Part shown: piece after piece, positions 1 to 7,094 of the stretch
Layout of the letters: the number at the start of each line of letters is the position of its first letter
Position numbering within the stretch: position 1 is the first letter of the stretch
NCBI GenBank assembly: GCA_031266615.1
Contig: JAISAR010000094.1
Location: 1-11,478, forward strand
Reading direction: 5' to 3'
DNA from: Rickettsiales bacterium
Lineage (GTDB): Bacteria; Pseudomonadota; Alphaproteobacteria; Rickettsiales; Anaplasmataceae
DNA length: 11,478 nt
The notes under the pieces: model-generated
The model's input: only the letters and a program-made list of their open reading frames with translations
What the model was told of the DNA's origin: nothing
Database searches by the model: none
Position numbers and translations under genes: made by a program

Positions 1-1
1 G

Positions 2-65
2 AATAACTAGCTACTCGGGGTTTCTTTTGCCTTTTTTTCTGCTTAGTGAATTTCTTAAACGTTTA
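2..65. repeat. Intergenic direct repeat, copy 1
   Basis: First copy of an imperfect ~64 bp direct repeat. It begins AATAACTAGC, passes through a G-run and TTCTTTTGCCTT, and ends near AATTTCTTAA. The second copy starts 153 bp downstream. A shorter relative near 10090-10138 shares TAGCTACT and CCTTTTTTCTGCTTAGT. I see no ORF or RNA gene here. It is probably a dispersed Wolbachia intergenic repeat, but copy number elsewhere cannot be judged from this window. Confidence 0.6.
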
Positions 66-154
66 TGGCTAAGGTTAGTTGCATTAAAAAGCAGCTAAGT
101 CGCACTTATTAAGCGTTTAGGATAAAGAAACGCCAACATTTCGACACAAAAGTA

Positions 155-218
155 AATAACTAGCCGCCACGGGGGTTCTTTTGCCTTGTTTTTTCATTTG
201 GTAAATTTCTTAATGTTT
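155..218. repeat. Intergenic direct repeat, copy 2
   Basis: Second copy of the repeat at 2-65, starting with the same AATAACTAGC and sharing GGGG, TTCTTTTGCCTT and AATTTCTTAA, with scattered substitutions and a one-base length difference in the G-run. It ends just before the helicase stop codon (222-224), so it forms the 3' flank of that gene. The stretch between the copies (66-154) holds no gene that I can support. Confidence 0.6.
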
Positions 219-221
219 GAG

Positions 222-3200
222 CTAAAAATCAGATTGCAGGGTCAAGTCTTCCACCCAAATAACCACGCACTCTACCTGCTTGTTTGGATATATTTCTTGC
301 ACTAAGGTTTTATAAATCGACATTTGCTTTTTTATTTCATTTAACGAGGAAACAGAAACATTGCGGTGTGATTTATAATCAATTATGATTGCTTTATCTT
401 GCGTTATACACAGCCTATCTAGCCGTACTAACATCGGCTTTCCATTAATTGTTCCACTTAGTGTAATTTCTGATTTGCCTTCTAAATCGAATAGATAATC
501 ATATTTTTCATTAAAGGCTAATATTTTATTGTAAATTTCGTCTTTATCTTCCCTGGTGTTCATGTTATCGAGATATTTTCTTACCCAATTTTTTCTCCTG
601 TCTTTCTCTACCTTAGGCATATACTGCAATATGCTGTGGATTATTAGACCTCTTGTATAGCCATCTGTTATTCCAGCACTTGTCATCCCAGTGCTCCTTT
701 TTTTGTCATCCCAGTGCTCCGACACTGGGATCCATTCTTTTTTTTCACTGGATTCCAGCATCAAGTGCTGGAATGACAAAGGGGAATGCTGGGATGACGG
801 GTGAGTGGTTGATGCTGGCGCTCCTTCTTTTTCCTGGATCCCAGTGTCAGCTACTTGGATGACAAAGGGGGGTGCTGGGATGACAGGGGAAGATGCTGGT
901 GTTCCTTCTTTTTTACTGGATCCCAGTGTCAAGCACTGGGATGACAAATAAGGGTGTTGGGATGACATTGATAGGTTTGGCGGAGGTGAAATCACTGGAA
1001 CATCAAAATAATCACGTTTTTTATAAACAGAAGGGTAGTTTGCATTTACACACAGCACTTCAACTTTTTCTTTAAATATTGGGCGTAAGTCTGCTTGTTT
1101 CTTCTCATATGGTTCTCCATACTTAGTGATTAGATCATACCAAGAGCCTTTTTGCATTGGCTCTTTACCTAAAATGTATAACTCATCTTCAGCACGCGTG
1201 AGTGCTACATATAGCAAACGCAAATATTCATTATAATCCTCTAGTTTTTTCTCTCTTTTTACTTGATCACAATAAGAGTTGTCGTTTTTTCCACACCAAA
1301 ATGGTGCTTCCATTGCATCAAAAACGATGCTTTCACTGTTTCTTGGCACTGTGTTTGTATCAACCAAAAACACTACAGGGGCTTGCAGACCTTTTGATTT
1401 ATGAATTGTCATTATTCGCACAGCATTGCGCTCTGATTGCATATCGTTTTTAATCTCCGGATTATTCTCCTTAATCCACTGAACAAATGCTTGAAGAGAT
1501 GGGTTCTCAAATTGCAGCACAAGGTTCATAAATTCATCTAAGATCTCAAAGCATTCAAGACCTAGCCTTGCAGCAAATTTCTTCTTGCCTGTACGCAATA
1601 CATGCGTGAATAATGTAAGAGAGGACTCTGCGTGAGATAAGTTAATGAGATAATTTAATTCACTATAGATAAACCCATGATAATCTTCAAGTCTTTCCCA
1701 TAACGACTGTTCTTTACGGTCGTATGCAACATTGAATAAATCATCCTCAGTGAAATTAAATAGTGGTGATTTTAAAACATTTGCAAGAGCTAAATCGTTT
1801 GTCGGCAGGAGCAAAAATTCAGCCAAAGCTATCAAGTCCTGCACAGCTATGTAGTCCATGATTCTAAAATAGTCCCGTCCTATAACCGGTACGTTTGCTT
1901 TTTTTAGTTCGCTTATTACGTAGTCAACTAACACGTTTCTCTGCCGTACCAGGATCATAATGTCCCTTGGTTCTATATGGCGGTCTTTAGCGACTAAAAT
2001 TCGCCCTTCATTTAACCAATTGTGAACTTTGTGGGCTATTGCCTGAGCGAGCAATCGCTCTGCTATTACATGATCTTTTCTCTGTGTTAAATGAATTTGT
2101 AAGGCTTGCTGTTCTTCCTCTTTACATCTTGGTAATAACGGCCAAATTTCAATGTATCCTTGATCGTTTTCTCTATGTGGAATATGTTTTATTTCACTAT
2201 TGACAAAAGATATCTCTTCACGAAAGTTGTTAAATAATCTGTCTACAAGTGCTAGAATGTACGGAGTGGAACGAAATGATTTTTCAAGTTGACATGATAT
2301 CCAGTCTCTGCCGCCGGTTTTTGTGTGAAAGTATTGTTGCATGTAATTGAATAGGTGAGGATTTGCTCCTTGAAATCTGTAAATGGATTGTTTTACATCA
2401 CCAACAACAAACAAGGTTCGCTTTTCATCACCACCGGTAAAAAATTCATCACAGAGATTTGTTATAATTTTCCACTGACTGATGCTATTGTCTTGCGCCT
2501 CATCAACGAGGATGTGATCTATTTTTTGATCTAAGTTAAACAATACCCAATCTTTATACTCTGGGTTGCCCAGAAGATTTGTTGCTAAATGGATTATATC
2601 ATTGTAGTCAAGCAGTGCATTCTTTGATTTTTCATCATTGTATAGATCAACGTATACTTTAAATATTTTGAGTAAGCTACTGGTTCTCTTGAATATTTGA
2701 TAAGAATTCACATCTCTCACATGAGTAAATACTACATTTTGAATATTTTCTATGATCTGTTCTGCATCTCCGAATTTTTCCAAAGTACCCTTTGTTATGA
2801 TGGATGATATGCTTTTTTTTTCGTTTGATTCTGATTTTAAAAATACTTTGATTAGGTTTTCTATATTGGTGTCATCCAAGTAGCTGACACTGGGATCCAT
2901 ATTTCTTTTTTTCTGGCTTCCAGCGTCACGCGCTGGAATGACAGATGGTTTACACCAATCGTAGAGCATTGTGCTGTAACTTTGATCTCTTTTGCTGCCC
3001 TCACTTAGTATTTCAGCTAATCTTTCCACGTGCTCAATCGTTTCACTCTGTAACCCATGAATTTCATCTGGAGCACTCAGTTTATCTTTGATATACCCCA
3101 AATCATCTGCTGATAGCGGTCTTTTTACGCATAAAGTATAAAGCAGGTCGCGTAGTTTGTTTTCATCAACCTCGGCTGCGATAAGGTTAATATCATCCTG

Positions 3201-3707
3201 CACAGTTTCGTTATGAAGCGTTTTGTCAAATACGAAGGAATGCAATTCTTTGCATTCGCCCAGCGTACAATTTGGAGCAATGCCAGCTTCCACAGGGAAG
3301 CTAGAAATTAATTTGTAACAAAAAGCATGTATGGTCTGGATAGTTAAACCCAGATTTTCCAGTTCAGAGAAAAGCCTTCTTGCTTGACCTTCGTTTTCCC
3401 TAGATCCCAGTGTTGTGCTACTTGGATGACAAAAAGACGGACTTTGGGATGACATCAAAGAGAGACCCAATTGCTCTAAGTCCGCCACCAGCACACTTTC
3501 TGAGCATATTGCCCACTTACTGAGTGTACTGTGAATGCGACTTTCCATCTCGTTTGCTGCAGCATTGGTAAATGTTAAGCAGAGAATATTCCTTTTGTTT
3601 TCCAATAAAAGTCTTAATACTCTATCTATTAAGAGTTTGGTTTTGCCTGTGCCAGCAGAAGCGTTTACCCACACAGAGAAACTAGGATTTATTGCATTTA
3701 ATCTCAT
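222..3707 (-). CDS. addA: AddA-type double-strand-break repair helicase-nuclease (UvrD/RecB family)
   Basis: Superfamily 1 helicase with a C-terminal RecB-like nuclease. In the AddAB complex this type of subunit unwinds and resects DNA ends for RecA-dependent recombination. Counting from the ATG at 3707 (1161 aa), visible motifs are Walker A ASAGTGKT (16-23), LCLTFTNAAANEM (motif Ia), DEAQD (402-406), VVGDVKQSIYRFQG (motif III), KSFRST (motif IV), TIHKSKG (motif V) and LLYVALTRAEDELY (motif VI). The nuclease follows: GLIIHS, VRLDRL (D1097), IIDYKS (D1110, K1112) and QMSIY. Catalytic residues look intact. Repeat-derived inserts fall near residues 84-103, 254-279 and 906-1013; the last separates helicase from nuclease. 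An in-frame TTG at 3740 would add 11 residues, but a TATAAT at 3752-3747 would place transcription start near 3740, and family N-termini fit the ATG. The partner addB is not in this window. Confidence 0.9.
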   Translation of the reverse strand: MRLNAINPSFSVWVNASAGTGKTKLLIDRVLRLLLENKRNILCLTFTNAAANEMESRIHSTLSKWAICSESVLVADLEQLGLSLMSSQSPSFCHPSSTTLGSRENEGQARRLFSELENLGLTIQTIHAFCYKLISSFPVEAGIAPNCTLGECKELHSFVFDKTLHNETVQDDINLIAAEVDENKLRDLLYTLCVKRPLSADDLGYIKDKLSAPDEIHGLQSETIEHVERLAEILSEGSKRDQSYSTMLYDWCKPSVIPARDAGSQKKRNMDPSVSYLDDTNIENLIKVFLKSESNEKKSISSIITKGTLEKFGDAEQIIENIQNVVFTHVRDVNSYQIFKRTSSLLKIFKVYVDLYNDEKSKNALLDYNDIIHLATNLLGNPEYKDWVLFNLDQKIDHILVDEAQDNSISQWKIITNLCDEFFTGGDEKRTLFVVGDVKQSIYRFQGANPHLFNYMQQYFHTKTGGRDWISCQLEKSFRSTPYILALVDRLFNNFREEISFVNSEIKHIPHRENDQGYIEIWPLLPRCKEEEQQALQIHLTQRKDHVIAERLLAQAIAHKVHNWLNEGRILVAKDRHIEPRDIMILVRQRNVLVDYVISELKKANVPVIGRDYFRIMDYIAVQDLIALAEFLLLPTNDLALANVLKSPLFNFTEDDLFNVAYDRKEQSLWERLEDYHGFIYSELNYLINLSHAESSLTLFTHVLRTGKKKFAARLGLECFEILDEFMNLVLQFENPSLQAFVQWIKENNPEIKNDMQSERNAVRIMTIHKSKGLQAPVVFLVDTNTVPRNSESIVFDAMEAPFWCGKNDNSYCDQVKREKKLEDYNEYLRLLYVALTRAEDELYILGKEPMQKGSWYDLITKYGEPYEKKQADLRPIFKEKVEVLCVNANYPSVYKKRDYFDVPVISPPPNLSMSSQHPYLSSQCLTLGSSKKEGTPASSPVIPAPPFVIQVADTGIQEKEGAPASTTHPSSQHSPLSFQHLMLESSEKKEWIPVSEHWDDKKRSTGMTSAGITDGYTRGLIIHSILQYMPKVEKDRRKNWVRKYLDNMNTREDKDEIYNKILAFNEKYDYLFDLEGKSEITLSGTINGKPMLVRLDRLCITQDKAIIIDYKSHRNVSVSSLNEIKKQMSIYKTLVQEIYPNKQVECVVIWVEDLTLQSDF
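681..967. repeat. Cluster of Wolbachia palindromic repeats inside addA
   Basis: The block contains at least four copies or fragments of one palindromic element. The cleanest is 704-778, which opens TGTCATCCCAGTGCTCC and closes GTGCTGGAATGACA as an inverted repeat around a T-rich centre. Two tandem units of about 84 bp follow (781-866 and 867-948), each containing TGGATCCCAGTGTCA, then TTGGATGACA or CTGGGATGACA. A partial unit lies at 949-967. On the minus strand the block stays open and contributes about 100 residues between the helicase and nuclease domains. The units are read in different frames. Confidence 0.88.
2870..2943. repeat. Palindromic repeat inside addA (second site)
   Basis: A 74 bp element bounded by TGTCAT (2870-2875) and ATGACA (2938-2943). 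It contains GACACTGGGATCCA, a T-rich centre and TGGCTTCCAGCG, so its two halves are roughly complementary. It is the same family as the cluster at 681-967. On the minus strand it encodes about 25 residues including SVIPARDAGSQKKR, in a non-motif part of the helicase. Confidence 0.85.
3399..3459. repeat. Palindromic repeat fragment inside addA (third site)
   Basis: About 60 bp with family signatures: GATCCCAGTGTTGTGCTAC, TTGGATGACA and TTTGGGATGACA. Only one arm of the palindrome is well preserved. On the minus strand it gives about 20 residues (MSSQSPSFCHPSSTTLGS) near residues 84-103 of the helicase, between motif Ia and the conserved TIQTIHAFCYKL segment. The reading frame is kept. Confidence 0.75.
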
Positions 3708-3732
3708 CAAAAATGTAAAAAGCGTATAAAAT

Positions 3733-3761
3733 TTGACCAAAGTGGCATTATAAAATATAAT
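3733..3761 (+). promoter_or_regulatory. Sigma-70-type promoter of the ispE operon
   Basis: TTGACC (3733-3738) and a perfect TATAAT (3756-3761) are separated by exactly 17 bp. Transcription would start near 3768, leaving about 23 nt before the ispE ATG. This is the best promoter match in the window. The -35 box overlaps the 5' end of the longer, TTG-started form of the helicase ORF. Confidence 0.7.
3747..3752 (-). promoter_or_regulatory. Probable -10 box for addA
   Basis: The minus strand reads TATAAT here, which would place a transcription start near 3740 and a leader of about 33 nt before the ATG at 3707. No good -35 hexamer lies 16-18 bp upstream (AATACT at best). It lies between the -35 and -10 boxes of the opposing ispE promoter, so the two promoters overlap. 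Confidence 0.4.
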
Positions 3762-3790
3762 GTGAAAGTAGTATTAGTGAAGATATACAA

Positions 3791-4657
3791 ATGAAAAGTT
3801 TTTGTGTAAAGGCTCCTGCAAAAGTTAACCTTTTTTTGCATGTTGTAGGGAAAGAAGAAATAGGGTATCACTTAATTGAAGGCTTATTTGTTTTTGTTAG
3901 TATTTCCAATTTCTTGGAAATAAAGGTAGGTGAAAAGGATTTCAGATACGACAACTCTATAGTTGAATTTGTAAATTCCGAACTTAGAATAAATAACAGG
4001 TACAACACCGTAATGAGAGCAGTTAATCTATTGCTTAGATATGCTCCTGCACGAACTAAAGTCATTGTAAAGGTTGTGAAAAATATACCAATTGCTGCAG
4101 GTTTGGGTAGTGGCTCCTCAGATGCTGGGGCTATAATACGCACACTAGGGAAGTTATGGGAAATTGATAGATCAATCTTAAATGAAATAGCTTTGAGCGT
4201 TGGTGCTGATGTTCCTGCAAGTATAGATAGTAAGCCAATTTTGGTTAGAGGTATTGGTGAAGAGTTGCGTCCCATAAAAAAGTTCTCTTTACCCACAAGT
4301 ATAGTACTGGTGAAGCCGAAAAAAAGGTTTTTGAGCACGCCAGAGGTATTTTCCAAATATAAAGGGGATTTTTCAAAACCAACTGAATGGAGTGATGATG
4401 CTGAAGAGGATCTGCTGAAGTTTCTCAAAGAGACGAAAAACGATCTTCAAGAGATAGCAGTAAGTCTTGTACCTGAAATTGAAGATGTGATACTAGCACT
4501 AGAGTCACAAGAAGGCTCTATACTGTCTCGCATGTCAGGCAGTGGTGTAGCGTGTTTTGGGATATTCGATAATGAAGAGAATGCAAAAGCTGCTGCAGCG
4601 AATATCAGAGAAAAGCAGCCAGAATGGTGGGTATGTGACACTCAATTAATAACTTGA
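3791..4657 (+). CDS. ispE: 4-diphosphocytidyl-2-C-methyl-D-erythritol kinase
   Basis: GHMP-family kinase of the methylerythritol phosphate pathway. It phosphorylates the 2-hydroxyl of 4-diphosphocytidyl-2-C-methyl-D-erythritol using ATP in the cytoplasm, on the way to IPP and DMAPP. The N-terminus has KAPAKVNLFLHVVG, with Lys11 matching the family's catalytic lysine. The glycine-rich ATP loop AAGLGSGSSDAG spans about residues 102-113. GADVPA places the catalytic Asp at 140, and the C-terminal GHMP motif SRMSGSGVACFGIF is present. Length, 288 aa, is normal. It is first in a tight operon: only 3 nt separate its TGA from the next ATG. A TTGACC-17-TATAAT promoter lies just upstream. Nothing looks damaged. 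Confidence 0.96.
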   Translation: MKSFCVKAPAKVNLFLHVVGKEEIGYHLIEGLFVFVSISNFLEIKVGEKDFRYDNSIVEFVNSELRINNRYNTVMRAVNLLLRYAPARTKVIVKVVKNIPIAAGLGSGSSDAGAIIRTLGKLWEIDRSILNEIALSVGADVPASIDSKPILVRGIGEELRPIKKFSLPTSIVLVKPKKRFLSTPEVFSKYKGDFSKPTEWSDDAEEDLLKFLKETKNDLQEIAVSLVPEIEDVILALESQEGSILSRMSGSGVACFGIFDNEENAKAAAANIREKQPEWWVCDTQLIT

Positions 4658-4660
4658 TTT

Positions 4661-5026
4661 ATGGATATAATTCCTTTAGTTTCTACGAATAAAAACTTTA
4701 TAGGCAGTTATGGGAAAGGAAAATTTTTGGTGAATGATCAAGAATATCATGGCTCAATTATAATTTTTCCTGAGAAGGTGATTGAACTAAAAGAAAGTGA
4801 TATAAATAGCAAGGAACATTTTAAATCTTTTTTAACAGAGGAAATAGAAATCTTGTTGATAGGTACCGGTAAAACACGCAATACATTAAATTCCTCAGTG
4901 AAATCCTACCTTATGGAACAAAAAGGTTTAAGTTTTGAATTTATGACAACGGGTTCTGCATGCAGAACCCATAATGTTCTGATATCCGAAGACAGGTTTG
5001 TTGTCACTTACTTAAGGGCCATATAG
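4661..5026 (+). CDS. Mth938-like domain protein (DUF498 family)
   Basis: A 121-residue protein that fits the Mth938/DUF498 fold family. The recognisable pattern is an N-terminal GSYGKGKFLVNDQEYHGSIIIFPEKV strand region, a central EILLIGTGK at about 66-74, and the C-terminal MTTGSACRTHNVLISEDRFVVTYL. Its bacterial function is not established; relatives include the mitochondrial complex I assembly factor NDUFAF3, so a role in respiratory complex assembly is possible but only inferred. No signal peptide or membrane segment is visible, so it is probably cytoplasmic. It starts 3 nt after ispE and ends 1 nt before the znuB-like gene, so all three are almost certainly co-transcribed. Confidence 0.85.
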   Translation: MDIIPLVSTNKNFIGSYGKGKFLVNDQEYHGSIIIFPEKVIELKESDINSKEHFKSFLTEEIEILLIGTGKTRNTLNSSVKSYLMEQKGLSFEFMTTGSACRTHNVLISEDRFVVTYLRAI

Positions 5027-5027
5027 C

Positions 5028-5837
5028 ATGCTTGAAATGTTTACACAGGACTTTTTCATCAACAGCCTGATTGCGATAGTTATAATTGGTCTCGTAACAG
5101 GTGCATTAGGGTCATTTATGATATGGCAGAAATTATCGTATCTGGGTGATAGCTTGTCTCATTCTTCGTTGCTTGGCGTTGCACTGGCTTTGATTTTTAA
5201 GACTACTCCCTCAATCAGCATAATGTTTATAGCAATTGCTTTTGCAATACTGCTTTCCCTTAATTTTGATAAATTGTACTCTGTTGATACGATATTAAAT
5301 ATCGTTACTAACGTAGTTTTATCATCAAGTTTAATACTGATGTCCTTTCTTCCATCGAGAAATAGCAGCATTATTAGCTCGCTATTTGGCGACATATTAA
5401 CACTGGAGCAGAGTGACATAGTATTGATTTTTTTAACTTCAGTAGTGGTTGTTTTGATATTAGCATTTAGATGGCGCTACTGGCTAATAATTTCAATCAA
5501 CCAGGATTTGGCAATAGTTGAAAAGGTTAACGTGAATTTGGTCAGGCTAGAATTTTTAGTTACTCTCGCCATATTTATAGCAGTTTCTGCTCAATTAATA
5601 GGAATATTGCTCATTGCTGCATTTTTGTTAATACCGGCTGCATCTGCAAGGCTTATCTCAAAAACTCCAATGCAGATGGTTATTATTGCAACGGTTTTTT
5701 CTGTGATTTCTGGAATATCAGGCCTTATATTATCTGCAAGTTTTGATTTATTAACAGGACCTGCAATTATACTTATTGCAGCTGCATACTTAATTATCGC
5801 TTATTTTATGAAGTTGATATTAAATAGATTAGCTTAA
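5028..5837 (+). CDS. znuB: Zinc/manganese ABC transporter permease (ZnuB-like, ABC-3 family)
   Basis: Integral inner-membrane permease of a metal-uptake ABC transporter. The 269-residue protein is strongly hydrophobic with about eight or nine possible membrane segments. It carries the ABC-3 hallmarks LGDSLSHSSLLGVAL (about residues 41-55) and AQLIGILLIAAFLLIPAASARL in the C-terminal half. Length is typical. By family knowledge it would pair with a periplasmic binding protein (ZnuA) and an ATPase (ZnuC); neither is in this window, so they would be encoded elsewhere, as scattered transporter genes often are in Rickettsiales. Zn2+ is the most likely substrate, but Mn2+ cannot be excluded from sequence. 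ATG start 1 nt after the preceding stop. Confidence 0.9.
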   Translation: MLEMFTQDFFINSLIAIVIIGLVTGALGSFMIWQKLSYLGDSLSHSSLLGVALALIFKTTPSISIMFIAIAFAILLSLNFDKLYSVDTILNIVTNVVLSSSLILMSFLPSRNSSIISSLFGDILTLEQSDIVLIFLTSVVVVLILAFRWRYWLIISINQDLAIVEKVNVNLVRLEFLVTLAIFIAVSAQLIGILLIAAFLLIPAASARLISKTPMQMVIIATVFSVISGISGLILSASFDLLTGPAIILIAAAYLIIAYFMKLILNRLA

Positions 5838-5868
5838 CTTCACTCTAGGTGTTAACGGTCTAATCATA

Positions 5869-5874
5869 TATAAT
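5869..5874 (+). promoter_or_regulatory. Possible -10 box upstream of holA
   Basis: TATAAT lies 22 bp before the holA ATG within the 59 bp gap after znuB. The hexamer 17 bp upstream (TAGGTG) is a poor -35 match. holA may have its own weak promoter or be read through from the ispE operon. Confidence 0.3.
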
Positions 5875-5896
5875 CAAATGAGATGATATAGAGTGC

Positions 5897-6895
5897 ATGA
5901 AAGTTACACCGTCTAAGATCAAAAAATTCCTAGAGAAACCTGATACTTTAAGGGGTGTGTTAATCCATGGAAGCGACAATAGTAGAATTGATTTTTTCGT
6001 ACAGGAAATAATTGCCAGTTTAGATGAGTATTCAGTTCAGGTGATGGATTTTGCAACAGTGAATAAGTCACCTGGTTTATTACTCTCTGAGTTAGCAAAC
6101 GTTTCGATGTTTGCTAACAAGAAATTAGTTAAGCTGATAAATGTAAGTGGGAGTATATCTAAAGAGTTAAAAAACGTATTGGATCATAATACAAGTGATC
6201 ATTACGTAATGATGATAGCAAATGATCTACCATATAGTTCTGCAACTAAAAGTTATATGGAAAGCTCAAAAATTTTTGGCGTAATTGCTTGCTATAAGGA
6301 TAGCAGTAGTAATCTTTATGACATTGTATCTAGTTACTTGAAACAAAATGACATAAAATACACAAATGAGGTAATCTACCATTTGCAATCTTACTTTAAT
6401 CATAGCAAGCTACCTATATATTCAGAATTTGAGAAATTAGTTTTGTATCTGGGAGAGAGAAAGGATCTCAAACCTGCTGATATAGAGCTGTGCCTTTCAG
6501 CTTCTAGCAATGATTATGTTACACTTGATAACCTGTGCTCTGCTATAGCAAATAAAGATATGGCAAATTTCATCAAAATTTCCGATACACTGATATTACA
6601 GGAAAACTTTTCACCGATAGCATTAATTCGTATTATATCAAATTATTTCCTGCGCCTTGAAAACGTTTTGCTGTCAATACGAAGCGGAATGAGCGAACAG
6701 GCTGCAATTGATCAGCTGAGTCCCCCATTGTTCTTTAAGCAGTTGCAGAGTTTCAAGCTTCATTTGAAAAATTTTCAACTTTTAGAACTCAGAAGGATCT
6801 TAGAAAGGTTGATAAGATTAGAGGTCATCTGTAAAAAAACTGATTTAGATCATAAAATGATCTTTCAACATGCACTGCAAATGGCTGACACTTGA
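5897..6895 (+). CDS. holA: DNA polymerase III subunit delta
   Basis: Clamp-loader delta subunit. In the gamma complex it opens the beta sliding clamp during loading at primed sites. The 332-residue length fits alphaproteobacterial HolA. The N-terminus shows VLIHGSDNSRID (about 21-32), the degenerate P-loop-like segment of the delta family. A middle AAA+-type region includes KKLVKLINVSG and HYVMMIANDLP. The C-terminal helical domain has IALIRIISNYFLRLENVL, LSPPLFFKQLQSFKLHL and RRILERLIRLEVICKKTDLD, which is characteristic of the family. It lies 59 bp after the znuB-like gene on the same strand and converges on ftsL. The ATG is preceded by a weak purine stretch and no strong ribosome-binding site. 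No truncation is apparent. Confidence 0.93.
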   Translation: MKVTPSKIKKFLEKPDTLRGVLIHGSDNSRIDFFVQEIIASLDEYSVQVMDFATVNKSPGLLLSELANVSMFANKKLVKLINVSGSISKELKNVLDHNTSDHYVMMIANDLPYSSATKSYMESSKIFGVIACYKDSSSNLYDIVSSYLKQNDIKYTNEVIYHLQSYFNHSKLPIYSEFEKLVLYLGERKDLKPADIELCLSASSNDYVTLDNLCSAIANKDMANFIKISDTLILQENFSPIALIRIISNYFLRLENVLLSIRSGMSEQAAIDQLSPPLFFKQLQSFKLHLKNFQLLELRRILERLIRLEVICKKTDLDHKMIFQHALQMADT

Positions 6896-6910
6896 GATAT
6901 TAGAGCTAAA

Positions 6911-6929
6911 CTGTGGAGATTGCTCACAG
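6911..6929. repeat. Short hairpin after holA
   Basis: CTGTGGAG and CTCACAG form a 7 bp stem with one bulged G and a 4 nt loop, starting 16 nt after the holA stop. No T-tract follows, so a standard intrinsic terminator is not shown. The rest of the 199 bp convergent gap holds a palindrome (6972-6995) and no gene that I can support. Confidence 0.4.
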
Positions 6930-6971
6930 CTGTACGAACATTGCAATTAGCAGGTAATTTGCGTAACAGAT

Positions 6972-6995
6972 GGTGTCATCCCAGTGCTTGACACC
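6972..6995. repeat. Truncated palindromic repeat between holA and ftsL
   Basis: GGTGTCA and TGACACC are a perfect 7 bp inverted repeat around the 10 nt loop TCCCAGTGCT. The core TGTCATCCCAGTGCTTGACA is the same as one arm of the elements inside addA and rsmH, so this is an intergenic member of that family. In the convergent holA/ftsL gap it might act as a two-way transcription barrier, but no T-run supports that. Confidence 0.65.
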
Positions 6996-7094
6996 GTTTG
7001 TTGTAAACTCACTTTTACTATATGATTACTTTTTTAAAGCGTCTTGTCTACCTCATTTTGCTACTTCGCTGAATAGATACCATTTAATTAGTCG

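Noticed and set aside
646..662. GACCTCTTGTATAGCC resembles the MITE terminal repeat (14 of 16 positions)
   Set aside because: On the minus strand it encodes the YTRGLIIHS segment of AddA, a conserved nuclease-domain motif, and no second end is found nearby, so the similarity is probably chance.
681..967. Possible CRISPR array, because of repeated units of about 84 bp
   Set aside because: The units are themselves palindromic transposon-like repeats without unique spacers of constant length, lie inside a gene, and no cas genes are present.
653..1075. Plus-strand ORFs of 60-70 codons opposite the addA repeat block
   Set aside because: They come from translating the palindromic repeats on the other strand and have no independent protein features or ribosome-binding sites.
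3868..4428. Long minus-strand ORF of 186 codons inside ispE
   Set aside because: It lies wholly antisense to a clear ispE gene with intact motifs and shows no family signature.
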